From assembly GCA_010015655.1 (NCBI GenBank), contig ML976760.1, forward strand, positions 161,283-225,282: 64,000 bases of DNA, written 5' to 3'. The position numbers and the translations under genes were made by a program. The notes beneath the pieces were generated by a model that saw only the letters and a program-made list of their open reading frames with translations, was not told the DNA's origin and did no database searches. Below are positions 45,628-57,539 of the stretch, piece by piece; the stretch's first letter is position 1; the number at the start of each line of letters is the position of its first letter. This stretch comes from Bimuria novae-zelandiae CBS 107.79 (taxonomy: Eukaryota > Ascomycota > Dothideomycetes > Pleosporales > Didymosphaeriaceae).

Positions 45628-48600
45628 CTAGAAGTCTTTTCTTTCTCGATATTAAATGCGCTAGGCAAAGAGTATCGGCCTCTACACCTAGCCCTTAACT
45701 TAGACTATTACCTTATTACTATTAATAAATTGTTCTAGGGCGCGGTTTAGTAATGCCTTTATAAAAGCGTCTGCAGGGTTGTCTTCGCCGTTAATCTATT
45801 AGATTTTTATAATCTCGCGGCGTTCGTATGACTAGCGCAGTGCTATAATGTTAATTATAAGGCGCTTTTCCTTAGTTATTCTAAGCTTTACAAGGTACTC
45901 GTATAGGGAGTACGAGTCTGTACAAATAACTAAGGGAACTATAGGCAGACTAAGGCGCTCTATAATTATCTATAGAGTAGTAGTAATAGCAATGCCTATA
46001 TTAAACCCGTTAACTATGCTATAGATCTTAGAGGCTAGTACGCTTCGTATAATACGCTTACACTTCGTTAAGCTATAGTGTATTATATTACCGCAGATTA
46101 TAAAGGTATTATTACTATTTATAGACTTATTAACAAGCATGAGTATAAAGCCTAGCTACGAGCTAAGGTCCTTGTTATTAGTAAAGGAGCTATCCACGAA
46201 TACTATTAGCTTAGCGTTAATAAGGGTGATAGGTATGTAGCGTAGTCCATAATTAAGATTCTCTATCTACTATTTAAGGCGCTTATTAAGCGCCTTAATA
46301 TCCTTATTAGAAGGTTGCTGCGCTTAAGCTACTATAGATAAGTTAAAAGACGCTTCTAGTTAACATGTTAATGCGATGTACGCCCTGTGGGCGCGCTATT
46401 TAGTGTACTATTACGCGCGATTAGGAGCATTAATGTCTATAAGCTTAATCTTTCCTCCTTATCCCTTCTGCTTAAGGTTTAGGGTTGCTTTATAGTTATC
46501 TATATTACTAGCATCTATTATAAGTATATAGCTATTAAAGTCTAGTTGCGCGTCTAGTGTTAGTATAGTCTTTAGCTTTAATCTAAACTATGCCTTCTTG
46601 AGCATTTTCTCTTTATGCGCTAAGAATGTGGCTGTTCTAAGCATGAGGGTATTATTAGTCTATATACTAACTATACTAAAGTTATCTACGTTGCTATTTG
46701 TTACTAACAAGCATAGGTCGTATATTAACGTAGACATGTCTAGTTCCTTACAGTAATGTCTATAGTACGTTGTCCACTAATGGACTCCTGCTTCCGCGAT
46801 TCCATATAGCGGCTTAATTACATAGAGCAGCGTGCCCTCTAGATATCTAGGTGCTAGCTTAGTAGGGAGGTATACTAGTATTATTCTCTTAAAATTTATC
46901 TACGCCTGTAGATATGCCTGCGTTATATCGCGGAGCTTAAGATTTATCTTATATTATACAAGCATAGGTGCCAGGGCTATAATTATACGCTAGCTATAGC
47001 GTTAAATAGTTAGAAATTACGTTAAGATAGCCTCCTTATTATAGTCCTGGTATTCTTAGATAATAAGACAGGATTTTTTATAGGGCTTAGTTATCTTTTC
47101 TTTAACTTCTCGCACTAGACGCGACTTAAATATATAGATTTTACTATACACTTCCTAATTATATTATTTAAACTTAAATACTCTACGGCCTACTAGGTTA
47201 CTAATCTCTTAATTATTAAATACCTTAAAGGGTGCGTTAAGTATTATAATAACTCTATTATTGCGTAGCTTTATAGCGAGCTTAAAGTTAGCCTTTTCCT
47301 TCTTAGTAATATAAACGTTTGCCTTCCTCTTGTTCCTTAATCATAGTGGGCGGCCTCTTTTACGTGGTTGCTTTGCTAGTAGCACTATTATATTTATAGG
47401 TAACGCGTGCTGCTGCTGCGGCGCATTAGGGTTACTTTAAAGGTAGTCTAGTCTATAGTACGGCTTAATAACTGTCGACCGAAATATTGTCGGGCTATTA
47501 ACTATGTCGACAGTAACGTTATGGCCGTCTATAGTAGCGATTTTATACGGGCTATTCTATCTATCCTTTTCTCTCTATACTAAAACCTTGCTTTGTAGCG
47601 GGAGCGTAAGCATGTCTGCAGTATTAGGTTCGTTGCGGGTGTTTAACGTATCTATAACCTAGCGTTTGGTGGTAAGCTTGCGTAGTTCTTTTATCGCTTT
47701 TTAAATAGCCTCGCTGCGCTTGACTATTGACGGTGATAGCGGTAACTTTATAGTTATACGTGGGTATGCGCCAAAGATAAGTAAAGTTAAGACTAGACTA
47801 TTAGGGCCTACTGTATTATTAATAGCTTTTATAGCTATCTAAAGAATTACTTTATTAGACATAGTGCTAGTAAGCTTAGCGTAGAGTATATTCTATGCGC
47901 GGTGTAGGGGCGCGTGATACCTCTTTATCTTGCTAACGGACTAATGTGCCTCTGTAGGTACTTGTTTGCATGTGACTCCCATAATCTTTGCTTCTACGCG
48001 AAATTCTGCACTTGCGAAGTTCGTGCCTACGTTATGTATAAGAATGTCTGGTAGTCCTTAGTAGGTATTAATCCATAACATCTGTAGTGCCTGCTATGTC
48101 TCCTTAGCTAAAATAGCGTTGAGAAACTTTGCGCCTTAAAACAAAGTTACTAAATCTACTATATATAATATAGGCTTGCTTATTAAGTATATTATATCTA
48201 TAAGGATCTCGTAGTTAAAGTAATAGTTATCCTTAAGGGTGAACTTAAAGCGGCGCGGCGCAGAGCTATTAAGTTAATAATAATAGTAAAGCTTTATAAT
48301 TTGCTTAAGAGTTCTTTCTTTAAAGTTATTATGACCAGTATCTTTCAAGAGCCTAGCTAGTCTTATAATAGCTAGGTGTCTAAAACGGCGATAGAGCCAT
48401 CTTAACTCTATCTCTGTAAGAAATGCAGTTGCACACTCTCTCTTGTTAAGATAGAACTATAAATATCTCTATTTACGGATTACGGGGATGCGTACATTGC
48501 CCTGGACGAGCTTATCTGTAGTGTTGTTAAAGTAGACCTTTAGCCTGTCCATGTCCGCAAGGCATAGCAAGAACGGTGTGGGCGCATTTAGCACCTTAAA

Positions 48601-51250
48601 GTCGATTTTTCCAATCTCTGTCGGAATCTGTGCGGTGCCGATAGACACCGTAACACTGCCTTTTCCGAATTTAATAGACGTTTTTCCTGCCGTAGATGTG
48701 TCCATCGTGACCGTTGGGTCTTCCTGTATGAGTGCGAGGTACTATTCCTTACTAACTGTAGATACATTGGCGGCGCCTGTATTAAGGAGGATTCCTTGGT
48801 ACACAGATCGCGTGTATCGGTTCTTAATAAGGAATTGCGACGCCGGTGATGACAGTACGTCTCTACTATATATATCTTTACTAGAGATATAGTGTATAAA
48901 CGCTTAATCTACAAGTTATTACTCCTTAAAAAATTAATATTCTGCGTACGCAGTTATAAATTACTAATTATTAATATTATACTACTAATCGCTATTATTA
49001 TTATTGTCCTTATAGTTCTTACTACCTTTATACTCTGCAAGGTGCACAGAAAAGTCTGCAGGCAGTAGTGTGCCTGTAAAGTAACATGCGGAGAAGAACT
49101 ATGTGCGGGTAGCTTTGCGTTCCTTATTAGTATGGTTGGTTAACTAGTAGCCCTCTTTCTGGCAGACAAAGCACTTCTTCTTTTAGCGTAGCATTGTAAA
49201 TTCACGTCTGCTATCGTTACTATTAAAGCGCTAATTACCTCTATTACCTTAGCCTCTTCAGAATTCGCCTGTAAATCCGCCTTCGCCTCTAAATCCTCTT
49301 TAAGTTCTTCTATTCCTATTATTATAGCAGCGGTCGAGGTAGTACTAGTCTATAGCAATTATCTCACTCCCTATAAGCATTTACCTTATTTGCTAACGTG
49401 TAAGGTGCGTCTTAACTATAGACTATAGGTCTATAAAAAGTCCTTCGCAAATTATAGCTAGCTTAAAGAGTGCTATTTTAAGTTCTAGAACTCCCTAGCA
49501 CGCGTTAATAATAGTTATATATAAAGCATCTTTACCTTTAAAGTTCTTACTAAGCGCGCGTTAGTATAATTATAGCTTATTAAGTAATATCTACAGCACC
49601 TTATATAAGCTTTTATTAGGGTTCTCTATGCGCGTACGGGCGAAGGTTGTAGTTATCTAGTCTATGTAGTAGTGTTAATAGTAGACGTCGTGATTAAAGT
49701 GGTTCTTAATCACTATGTACGCATTAGAAAAGCTGTCACCTCTATCTATAACTTGTATATAGAACATCTCTACTCGCCTAGTAAGAATACGGGGAAACAT
49801 AGCGTGGAACTACTCTTTATAGATGTCCACCTACCAACAGATGCTAAAGAAGATCTTAATTTTATTATTAAGCAGATTATACATATCTCCTGTGTATTTC
49901 TTATTATTATCCTAAAGCTTAGAGAACTGCGTAATTGTGTTAGCGTTAAGTTGGTTATTACAGGACTAGCGCGGCGGTAGTGTCTTATACGGGTTATGTA
50001 GTAGCTCTAGTGGTCTGCCCGGTACACCGTTCACAGGTTGTTATGGAAACGGCGTGATTTCGCGATATGTAATCGCTGGCGACCGTGCCTGTGTTTACAG
50101 TTACTATTACTATGATTACGCATCTTGTTCCTACTATTACTAAGACTAAGGTTTTCTAAGCGCACCACTCATAAAGTGCGGTTATTAACTATTATTACTC
50201 TATCTTAGCAGTTAGATTTTATCTATCTACTGTATTAGTTATAGCTCTTGTATTTTAGATTAGTTTCGAGCGTTGAGTCCTACTCTATGCTATTCGCTTC
50301 GCTATAATTACTCTCGCTACTACCTGTCTTACTGCGAGTACTCTGGCTACTATGGCTGTAGCTATAACTACGATGCATGTATACCAGCTAGCGGGCTGTC
50401 CTACTATGGTTATTACTTAGCTATAAGAGCTGTCTGTTATGTGTTCTGCTAGCGCTTATATGCCTTTAATTGTTAGTCGAATATCGTGGCTTAGAATTCT
50501 ACAGGGTCCTATTCGGGAGTATTCTCTAGAGTAGATAGATTATAGAGGGAATTAGCAAGCCTCGCGCGGTTATTGCCTATATAGACTCCTCTATACTGTA
50601 GGACTATCTTTAGAGATTTTAGTGTATTATAGTCAACCTTATAGAATAGCTCCTTTATCTATCCTTTAAAATCGCAATAGTAGTCTACATATAGATCGTT
50701 ATCCTAGGCTATTAATGCGTTGTAATCGTGAATAATTTTAGTAACCTAGGTTATTGCGTGCATCTCGTCTGCGTCTATTAGTATAGTTACGTTCTAGAGA
50801 GATGTGTTAACAGATTCTAGCGCTACTAGATATAGGCAGTCTCCTATAAGGTACTTTATAATGTATTTAGCCTAGCGCGAAGCAGCTTCCTAGCGTTTAC
50901 TTAAGCTATGCTCTAACTAATTATCGCGTAGTTAAGCTTAAGCTTAAGTATTAGTATTATCTACTACGCTGTTGCTACTCCGGTTATCTACTATTATACT
51001 AGTGGTGTTAACTCGTTATTAATATAGTTGTCTTGTTAGTTAGTTATTTCCGACGTGTGTTAGTGTACGTAACTAGGTTGTCTAAAGATGTTTATACGGT
51101 AAATTATAATATATTGCTAACGCGCTTTATGTCCGCGGATTAGCCTAAACTAGTAGCTTTAAAGGTTAGTTAAGAGTGCTTTGTGTTATCTCTATTTCGC
51201 TCTATTCTTAGCATAGTCTACATTGACCCGAGATTTTTTACGTTAGGTTG
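45628..51250 (-). pseudogene. Copia-2 gag-pol polyprotein, RIP-inactivated
   Basis: On the minus strand a Gag zinc knuckle reads KKKCFVCQKEG at about 49157-49200. The protease site near 48770-48800 reads LLNTGAANVST, with the catalytic Asp now Asn. The following 78 codons (48469-48705) are free of stops and hold the end of protease and the linker (IKFGKGSVTVSIGTAQIP, KVLNAPTPFLLCLADMD). The integrase zinc domain (WLYRRFRHLAI ... GHNNF) lies near 48320-48400. RNase H reads IVFVDSSFTNNKDLSSQLGF at about 46130-46200, in which one Asp-Ala pair has become Asp-Ser. Stops at Gln/Trp codons occur throughout. The translation start was not identifiable. Confidence 0.82.
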
Positions 51251-51309
51251 TTAATAGCCTATCTTTTTTTCCTTACTCTCTGTGATGGCTTCTCGCGATT
51301 ACTAATTAG

Positions 51310-51578
51310 TATTAGGAGAACTTATTATACTAGTGCTAAAAGGAAATACTTGATAACAAGTTACATTAGGTTAATTAATGCTTGTTTTCTCGTTCTATCT
51401 ACTGAGGAGTGAAGTATATCGCGGGGTATGGAAGCTAGTCCCATATGGGGTTCGCTCTATACACATAGTGTTTTGCAACACGATAGAGGCCTTAATAACT
51501 ATTAACAGAATGCTCGCTCCTCCGCACACGCACCTTCCTTGTAACATGCCTAAGGCCGTTGAAGTTGTTAATCCGACA
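51310..51578 (-). repeat. Copia-2 LTR, right copy
   Basis: 269 bp; the first 20 bp carry G-to-A and C-to-T changes (TATTAGGAGAAC) relative to the left copy, the rest is nearly identical. Confidence 0.95.
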
Positions 51579-51583
51579 AAGTT

Positions 51584-52968
51584 AGTTAATAAAATTCTAA
51601 AATCTTAGATTTATAGTGATAGGCAAGGGCTTCAAAATAAATTATTAATAAATTTTATAGCTATACTATATACTAAGTTATTCGGTAATCTAGTATTAGA
51701 TATATTTAATCTAACTATAATCTAATTCTCATCTATTTACTAGTCTATTTAGAATAGTACTAGTTGCAAATTATAAATCTACTAAATATCTACTAGTATA
51801 TTAAGATTTATAAGTAAAAATACTATTTTCCTTATTAATATACTTAATATAGAGCTATAATATATGAACACTATAATTAAAGCTATTCTTAAACTACTTT
51901 ATAATATATTAGAGTAATTAATATATATATCTATACTTAAGCTACTATTAATAATAGACTACTTATATTCCAAGTTTATGATATAATCTATATTTCTGAA
52001 GTGCTAATATATATTTATAAATTTAATACTCTAGATTACTAATCTTATATATAGTAGTATCTTTGGTATGCTATTAGTCTTACTTTTATTTTTAGTCTAT
52101 AGTAGATTATTATAAAGATTATTCTATTATAATAAGTAAAAATACGCTATCTACCAAGATAATTTAACTGTAATATTTAGTAGTTAATATAATATTAGAT
52201 AACTTAGAGTAGTTATTATTATTAGAGATATCTTCTAGATGTATAATAATAGAAGTCTTCTTAAGATACAAATTATCTTTATCTGTACTATTTACGCCTA
52301 TCTACTACGTAATAGAGTCACGGTTTTGAATGGTTACATACCGTATTTCAGTACTGTCTCGATTACCTTAATAATTATGCTACTAGCATATATGGATAAC
52401 GGGCTCCTCGCCCTACTAAATAAAAATCAGTGCTCCTTCTTCTGCTGTACATAGTCTTCTAGAGAAACCGCTATAAATAGAGTTATTAAGATTAAAAAAG
52501 ATTATAGTACTACGTTTTTCTAGGTAGTGCTAAGAACTAGCTATAGAGATACTAAAAGTTATATAAGAGGCGTACGGGGTTAAACTTATATTATTAAAGT
52601 GTTGTATTACTAAACTACTATCGTTATAGTTAAAGAGATTAGCTTATAAGATAGGTGTATTAGTAGTCAGTAAAACGAGGTTATATAGATAGAAAATGCA
52701 TTAGTTTGTTTTGTACAGAACTAATCTCTACTACCGCCGAGGTGGCGAGAGATGCCCTATTATTCATTGATTTACGAGTACGTTAAACAGACGGACTTAG
52801 CTATCCCCATAGACTAAGACAACCAGTTATTCCAACTCCGAATCTATTGATCCGTCTTGCAAAACAAGGTTGAGGCTCTGCATTATCACTTCGGCTGCAC
52901 CCACATAACACTCAGAAAGACAGGTAAAGAGACCATGCTTGCTTCCCGAAACACTCGCCCTCTACCTC
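51584..52968. other. AT-rich RIP sequence grading into normal DNA
   Basis: 51.6-52.7 kb is stop-dense AT-rich DNA without identifiable domains. From about 52.73 kb the composition returns to normal, marking the island boundary. A 71-codon open frame at 52239-52454 has no recognisable content. The last 230 bp are the 3' flank of the SnoaL-like gene. Confidence 0.5.
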
Positions 52969-53484
52969 CTATGTAGCCGTGTCTACTTCTGGGGGGGGGG
53001 GGGGGGGGGGGGGGCGCATCAATGAAGCATCGCCTGAGGTCCAGATAACATTCAACACCAACTTCTTAATCTTCCACACACCCGCTTCATCCTTGATGAG
53101 GTCAACGGAATACTCCCCGCCCACAGTGTACTTGGTTCCGTTTGGATCCCTGTCCGTGCCGGAAGACGCATGCTGTGCTGTTGAAGTAGCAGTAAGAGAA
53201 GCAGTATCGGCTCCATCCTGGTAATTCACACGGACCATGCTGATATTGTGCGTGGTATCCATGGGACCAACTCTATTGAGAACATTTGTGCGAATCAGGG
53301 AGAGGCCCTCGAGGACTCTTTTGTTGTCATCATGAATTTCCATAGAAACGTCTTCTCCGGCCCATGCCGAGTCGAAGAGTGCGGAGTCATGATGATCACT
53401 GGCAATGGAGGCTCGGTACAGGGCGTCGGCGATAGCCTCACGCTGGCTGAGAGAGGGGAGGGTTTGCGGGAACGACTGCGACAT
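52969..53484 (-). CDS. SnoaL/NTF2-like small protein
   Basis: A 171-aa protein of the SnoaL-like (NTF2 fold) superfamily. These cone-shaped alpha+beta barrels act as cyclases, isomerases or hydratases in polyketide and other secondary pathways, or as unassigned small enzymes. The sequence opens with SLSQREAIADALYRAS (the first helix), then FDSAWAGEDVSMEI, MVRVNYQDGADTASLTATS and YSVDLIKDEAGVWKIKKLVL, the paired strands and the Trp-Lys-Ile-Lys end typical of the fold. The intronless frame is intact. The last residues are eight Pro encoded by a 24-bp C run, then EVDTAT. Length is normal for the family. It points away from the broken O-methyltransferase gene, with which it may share a 350-bp promoter region. 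Confidence 0.75.
   Translation of the reverse strand: MSQSFPQTLPSLSQREAIADALYRASIASDHHDSALFDSAWAGEDVSMEIHDDNKRVLEGLSLIRTNVLNRVGPMDTTHNISMVRVNYQDGADTASLTATSTAQHASSGTDRDPNGTKYTVGGEYSVDLIKDEAGVWKIKKLVLNVIWTSGDASLMRPPPPPPPPEVDTAT
52991..53014. repeat. 24-bp mononucleotide G run inside the SnoaL-like gene
   Basis: Twenty-four consecutive G on the plus strand encode eight Pro on the minus strand, seven codons from the stop. Slippage would change only the extreme C-terminus. Its true length may vary because such runs are hard to sequence. Confidence 0.9.
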
Positions 53485-53832
53485 TTTCGCGGCTTATGTT
53501 TCATAGAAGAATAGAAATTTATTTGTTGATTGTAGTCATGCTCAGTCTATCTATTTAAGTGACGGATCATATATGTTGAGTATGAGGATTTCATGTAAGC
53601 ACGGCGTGTGCAAATCTCCCCGCGGAATTCTCGGGTTTTATCCGTACCATGCCCCAATTATACTATATTATTGCGGACTGCGGGGACTGTGGCACCAGCA
53701 TAAGATACGCTACTCCGTATCTCCGTATGAGTAAGCGTATTCTGGTTCGTGCGCTGTGGTTCCGAGACTTAACGCACAGGTGCAAGTGACATTCAAGTCT
53801 GATGATAGCTTCTACAAATATTTAAGCATGAC

Positions 53833-53953
53833 ATGACCTGTTCGAGTCAACAACTTGGCGGCTGTCTCTGTAGTATGTCTCTTCAGCAAATCGACACCCC
53901 GTCGAATGGCGTGTCTGAGAAATTACCGCTCGAACAATTGAGCTCGGCCATTA
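53833..53953 (+). pseudogene. O-methyltransferase pseudogene, 5' piece (split by a transposon)
   Basis: About 40 codons ending SEKLPLEQLSSAI run straight into the TA target site of the pogo element at 53952-53953. The ELSSxI-type helix is the N-terminal dimerisation start of fungal OMT2-family O-methyltransferases, and the continuation VAGIVSGYLATNHLPQPSFE is found just past the other end of the transposon. The start may be Met 53833 or Met 53875; the second gives the more usual N-terminus. Confidence 0.7.
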
Positions 53954-54000
53954 CCGTAGCTTGGCAGTTGGCGCGCCGCGTCACCGAACGCGCCACCCCA
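53954..54000 (+). repeat. left terminal inverted repeat of the pogo element
   Basis: 47 bp, the exact reverse complement of 56468-56514. The match goes on after one mismatch. Confidence 0.93.
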
Positions 54001-54042
54001 CCATGCAATACCCCAACTTCAATGCGCTGCATCTCCACCAAT

Positions 54043-56370
54043 ATGGACCCGATTACGGCCGCGATAGAAGCAATTGAATCACGGAGACCAGGAGAATCTT
54101 TCTCGTATCGAAAAATTGCAAAAGAATTTGGTGTTATACGATCTACACTAACGCGCTAGCATAAGCGCTTTATTGGCCAGCAGCAGGTTCCTGTACAACA
54201 TAGCCAAAATATCACCTAACAGCAAGAACAGGAGCTTCTACGATATATCAAGCGCCTTACCGAACGTGGCCTTCCTCCTACACGGCAAATGATACAGAGC
54301 TTTGCCTCTACGGTGGCTAAAAAGAACGTTAGCTTATTGTGGGTTAATCGCTTTGTCCGGCGTCACGCTAAATCCTTAATATCACGATAGACAACTAGTA
54401 TTGATAGCAATCGTCACAAAGCTAATTCCCTAGCTAAATATAAGCTCTACTTCGACCTCCTACAGCAGAAGATAGAGCAGTATCAGATTAAGGCTCGAGA
54501 TATCTATAATATAGACGAGAAAGGCATCCTACTTAGTATTACCTCCCGCTCAAAGAGGATCTTTGATAGGCCTCTGTACGAGAGCAAGGCTGTAAGGCAA
54601 GCTATCCAGGATGGCAGCCGCGAGTGGATATCGCTCATAGCCTGTATATGCGCCGACGGATCTGCCTAGATCCAGCTCTAATCTATCAGGCCACCTCTAT
54701 AAACATACAATTAAGCTGGGTCGAGGATCTTAACCCTTAACACTATTAGGCCTTTATTACTATATCTAAATCTAACTAGTTAAGTAATTAGATAGGCCTT
54801 GCATAGCTTTAATAGGTGTTTAATCGCCTTACAAAGTTAAAAGCTAGATAATTATATTAACTATTAATCCTCGATAGCTATAGATCTTATATTACTATAG
54901 ATTTTATTAACTATTGCGATTATAATAGGATCCTGTTAGCTATCTATCTACCTTATTTAACCTATACGTTGCAGCCTCTCGATGTCTGCGTGTTCAAGCC
55001 TCAATCGACAGCGTATTTAAATAAGCCATTAGCCTTCCTATAAAACAGCCAGGGGCTAGCCTCTATTACCAAGAGAGACTTCTTTAGCCTATTCTAGAAG
55101 GCCTAGGTTAGCACTATAAGGTAGCTATTAATCCTTTAGGCCTTTAAAGCTATAGATATTTTCCCGCTGGATCTAACAACTATCCTTAAGCAATTTAATT
55201 AGACTATACCTCCTAATTAATAATTACGAAAGAGCTTAACCTTAATACTTAGTACTTTAGATTAGAGAAAGATTAACCGGCTACTAAAGGCTATTATTAA
55301 TACAGGGGATAGTAATAAGGCTAAGAAGCTAAGTTAAACTATACACTTAATTTTTATATAAAAGTAACTCCTAGAGCATAAAAACAAAGGTCTACAAGAG
55401 GCTCTAGTAATATAAAAGAAACTCTTAAAGCGAGGTAGGCCTCTGCCTCTTAATTAGCTAGATAAGTATTATAGTAGAGCTATTTTCTAGTTACCCCACA
55501 GCGTACAGCGGTGTTAAGGTCCCAAAGGGGTAGCTGGTCCCTAAGGGGCTAAGGTTGGTTCTCGGGCAGGAATACTGTAGTAGGACAAGAGAGGGTTATA
55601 GTGATAGCTTGCGCTTGTTACTAGGGCGTTAGTATTAAAGGTGTGTACAGCATAATTAAATTAACAAGGTTGCTTATTTAGATCTAAACGATAGATTAAT
55701 AAATAGGTTAAACACGAGTATAAAAGTTCATCCTCGCGTTTCTATATACTTAGGGAATTCTACCCTCACATTAAAGGTTGCCATTACTGATAGTTCTGCC
55801 ATTAATGATGGTTGTGCCATCACTAATGGTGTTGCTTGGCGTGATGGTAATCACGTGACCTTGGTAGTGCAGTCCCACCGATGGTTACCCTGCGGTTACC
55901 ACCGTTAGTCCTCGACACTTGTAGGTCGCTCGGATCCTAACAAGCGGGCACGTAATCGTTAACACGAAAAAGATACTAAAGCGTAGTAACTATAGCTTTA
56001 AAAAAGTAAGCAAGCAGAAGCCCGTTAGGCTAGCTAGTAGCTTAAAATAAGGCTACTTTAAGAAAGGCATATTATTTAAGTAGCTACTAAAAATGCACGC
56101 GTAAAATAGAAGGCTAATAAAGCTACTAAGTAATGCCTTAAGTAATAGGCCTACAAGACATAAAGTTAACTTTAAAAGCGTATTAAAATATATAAATTAG
56201 GTAGTAAGAATATCTTAAAGCCTCTTAATAAAGCTATTAAGAAAAAATAGCCTTAGCGTAAGGCTATAGATATTAATAAGGCCTTATTTATTATATCCGC
56301 CTTAAAGTCGCGCAGCGGCCAAATAATTAGAATACTAAGGAAATATTAATAATTTAAGTAGTTAGTAATT
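54043..56370 (+). pseudogene. pogo/Fot1 transposase, RIPed and split by a solo LTR
   Basis: ATG at 54043 begins MDPITAAIEAIESR, a psq-type helix-turn-helix (SYRKIAKEFGVIRSTLTR), then a TAG at 54157-54159 where Trp is expected. The CENP-B-like second DNA-binding domain follows (LPPTRQMIQSFA ... LLWVNRFVRRH). The first catalytic block reads IYNIDEKGILLS at about 54500. The second (LLILDSYRSYITIDF, about 54860) and LQPLDVCVFKP (about 54970) follow amid many stops. At PHSVQR (55495-55511) the frame is cut by the solo LTR and resumes exactly in frame at ARNRQHEKDTKA (55948 on), ending in the usual Lys/Gln-rich coiled tail. It is inactive. Confidence 0.85.
55512..55942. repeat. solo LTR nested in the pogo transposase
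   Basis: 431 bp, TGTTAAGGTCCC...GGATCCTAACA, flanked by the 5-bp duplication AGCGG (55507-55511 and 55943-55947). A TATAAAAG box lies at about 55719-55726. It keeps normal CpA/TpG content, unlike the transposase around it. No second LTR or interior is present in the window, so it is the product of LTR-LTR recombination. Removing it with one AGCGG copy restores the transposase reading frame. Confidence 0.9.
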
Positions 56371-56467
56371 ATCTACAGGCCTTAGAGACCTTAACTCTAG
56401 AAAATCTCGTGATAATATTGATTATGGGTGGCTTAGTAGTCTCATGTTGCTGGCCGAGCGATCATGT

Positions 56468-56514
56468 TGGGGTGGCGCGTTCGGTGACGCGGCGCGCCAA
56501 CTGCCAAGCTACGG
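56468..56514 (-). repeat. right terminal inverted repeat of the pogo element
   Basis: Partner of 53954-54000, followed by TA. Confidence 0.93.
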
Positions 56515-57539
56515 TAGTGAGAGTTGCCGGCATCGTTAGCGGGTACCTCGCGACAAACCACCTCCCACAGCCGTCATTCGAGGCCAATGGACCCAGCGTA
56601 ATCGTCCCTGTAATCGCACCACCGAACGTTCAATTGACCAGACAGAAGCTCCTTGCAGCATCGCTTGAGCTCTTTCAACTCGCGACAAGGCCCAGCGACT
56701 TCTTACCCAATCTGGCCACCGGTGTAAGTGTTTTCAATATTGTTAAGCCTCTGCACCCGTAGCCCAGAAGATGGCCGCTGCTGCCCTGAAGTGGGGGCCC
56801 GACTCGACCCAGACGTACGAGACAGCGTTCAACGGCGCGTTCACACCGACCTGCCATTCTTTGGCCATTGCTCGCGCAACCCAGACAAGATGGCCGAGTT
56901 CTCGGCATACATGCGCAACGTAAGAAGTAGCGACACCGTGGCACTGCGTCACCTGACGGCTGGTTTCGGGTGGGAGGGCATCCGCGAAGATGGCGCCGTC
57001 GTGGATGTTGGAGGATCCACAGGCGACGCGGCTATTGCACTTGTAGAGGCGTTCCCGCATCTCAAATTGGTAGTACAAGATCTGCCGGCCAATGTGGACA
57101 ATGGACGGAAAATGTTGGACTCTTCACCAAAGAAGGCGTCGCTCGCGGCACGCATTACCTTCCAAGGACATGACTTCATGGAAAAGCAACCTGTACAAGA
57201 CGCGGATGTGCATCTCCTAAGGACGGTCTTGCATGACTGGACGGACGCGCAAGCGGCAAAGATTGTACGCAATCTCGTCGACGCAATGAAGAATAGGCCC
57301 AGCTCGAAGCTGCTTATCATGGATACGTGCTTTCCAAGCCCGGGTCGGTACCTGTGTCTATTGAGCGTCTCGTCCGGGTCAGAGATATGACTATGCTCCA
57401 GTCGTTCAACAGTAAGGAACGGGATCTGGATGATTGGAAGGCATTGCTTGCGGATGTTGATGCCGGATTGCACTTAGTCGATGTGGTCTAGCCACTTGGT
57501 AGCGCTTTGTCGGTCTTGGAGGTGACCCTTGATAAATGA
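56515..57539 (+). pseudogene. O-methyltransferase pseudogene, 3' piece
   Basis: This is the main part of a SAM-dependent O-methyltransferase of the fungal secondary-metabolism (OMT2/AOMT) type. After the transposon it reads VAGIVSGYLATNHLPQPSFE, but joining it to the 5' piece needs two extra bases (GAGA where GAGAGA is expected), so a 2-bp loss is present. After FLPNLATG (about 56722) the central 70-80 residues found in the family are missing. LKWGPDSTQTYETAFNGAF (56792-56845) then shifts frame to TDLPFFGH. The catalytic half is well kept: VVDVGGSTGDAAIALVEAFP (SAM site, about 57000), VVQDLP, DADVHLLRTVLHDWTD with the catalytic His, and MLQSFNSKERDLDDWKALL. One more 1-bp frameshift near 57343 and a TAG in VV-stop-PLG (57489-57491) complete the damage. 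Confidence 0.85.

Larger units (their letters stand above)
45359..51578 (-). mobile_element. Copia-2: complete Ty1/copia LTR retrotransposon
   Basis: 6220 bp with 269-bp LTRs and target duplication AAGTT (45354-45358 and 51579-51583). Coding is on the minus strand with gag at the right. A purine-rich tract next to the left LTR (AGAAAGAAAAGA on the minus strand) fits the polypurine primer. Domain order gag, protease, integrase, reverse transcriptase, RNase H is copia-like. Confidence 0.93.
53954..56514 (+). mobile_element. pogo/Fot1-like element inserted in an O-methyltransferase gene
   Basis: 2561 bp with GC-rich terminal inverted repeats identical for 47 bp, beginning CCGTAGCTTGGCAGTTGGCG, and a TA target duplication (53952-53953 and 56515-56516). 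It encodes one DDE_1 transposase and carries a solo LTR (55512-55942). Without that LTR and one duplication copy it is 2125 bp, a normal Fot1-type size. RIP decay is patchy: the first 600 bp, the inverted repeats and the solo LTR are almost clean, while the rest is stop-dense. Confidence 0.93.

Noticed and set aside
52239..52454. 71-codon hydrophobic open frame in AT-rich DNA
   Set aside because: Likely chance frame in RIP sequence; no domain and no splice context.
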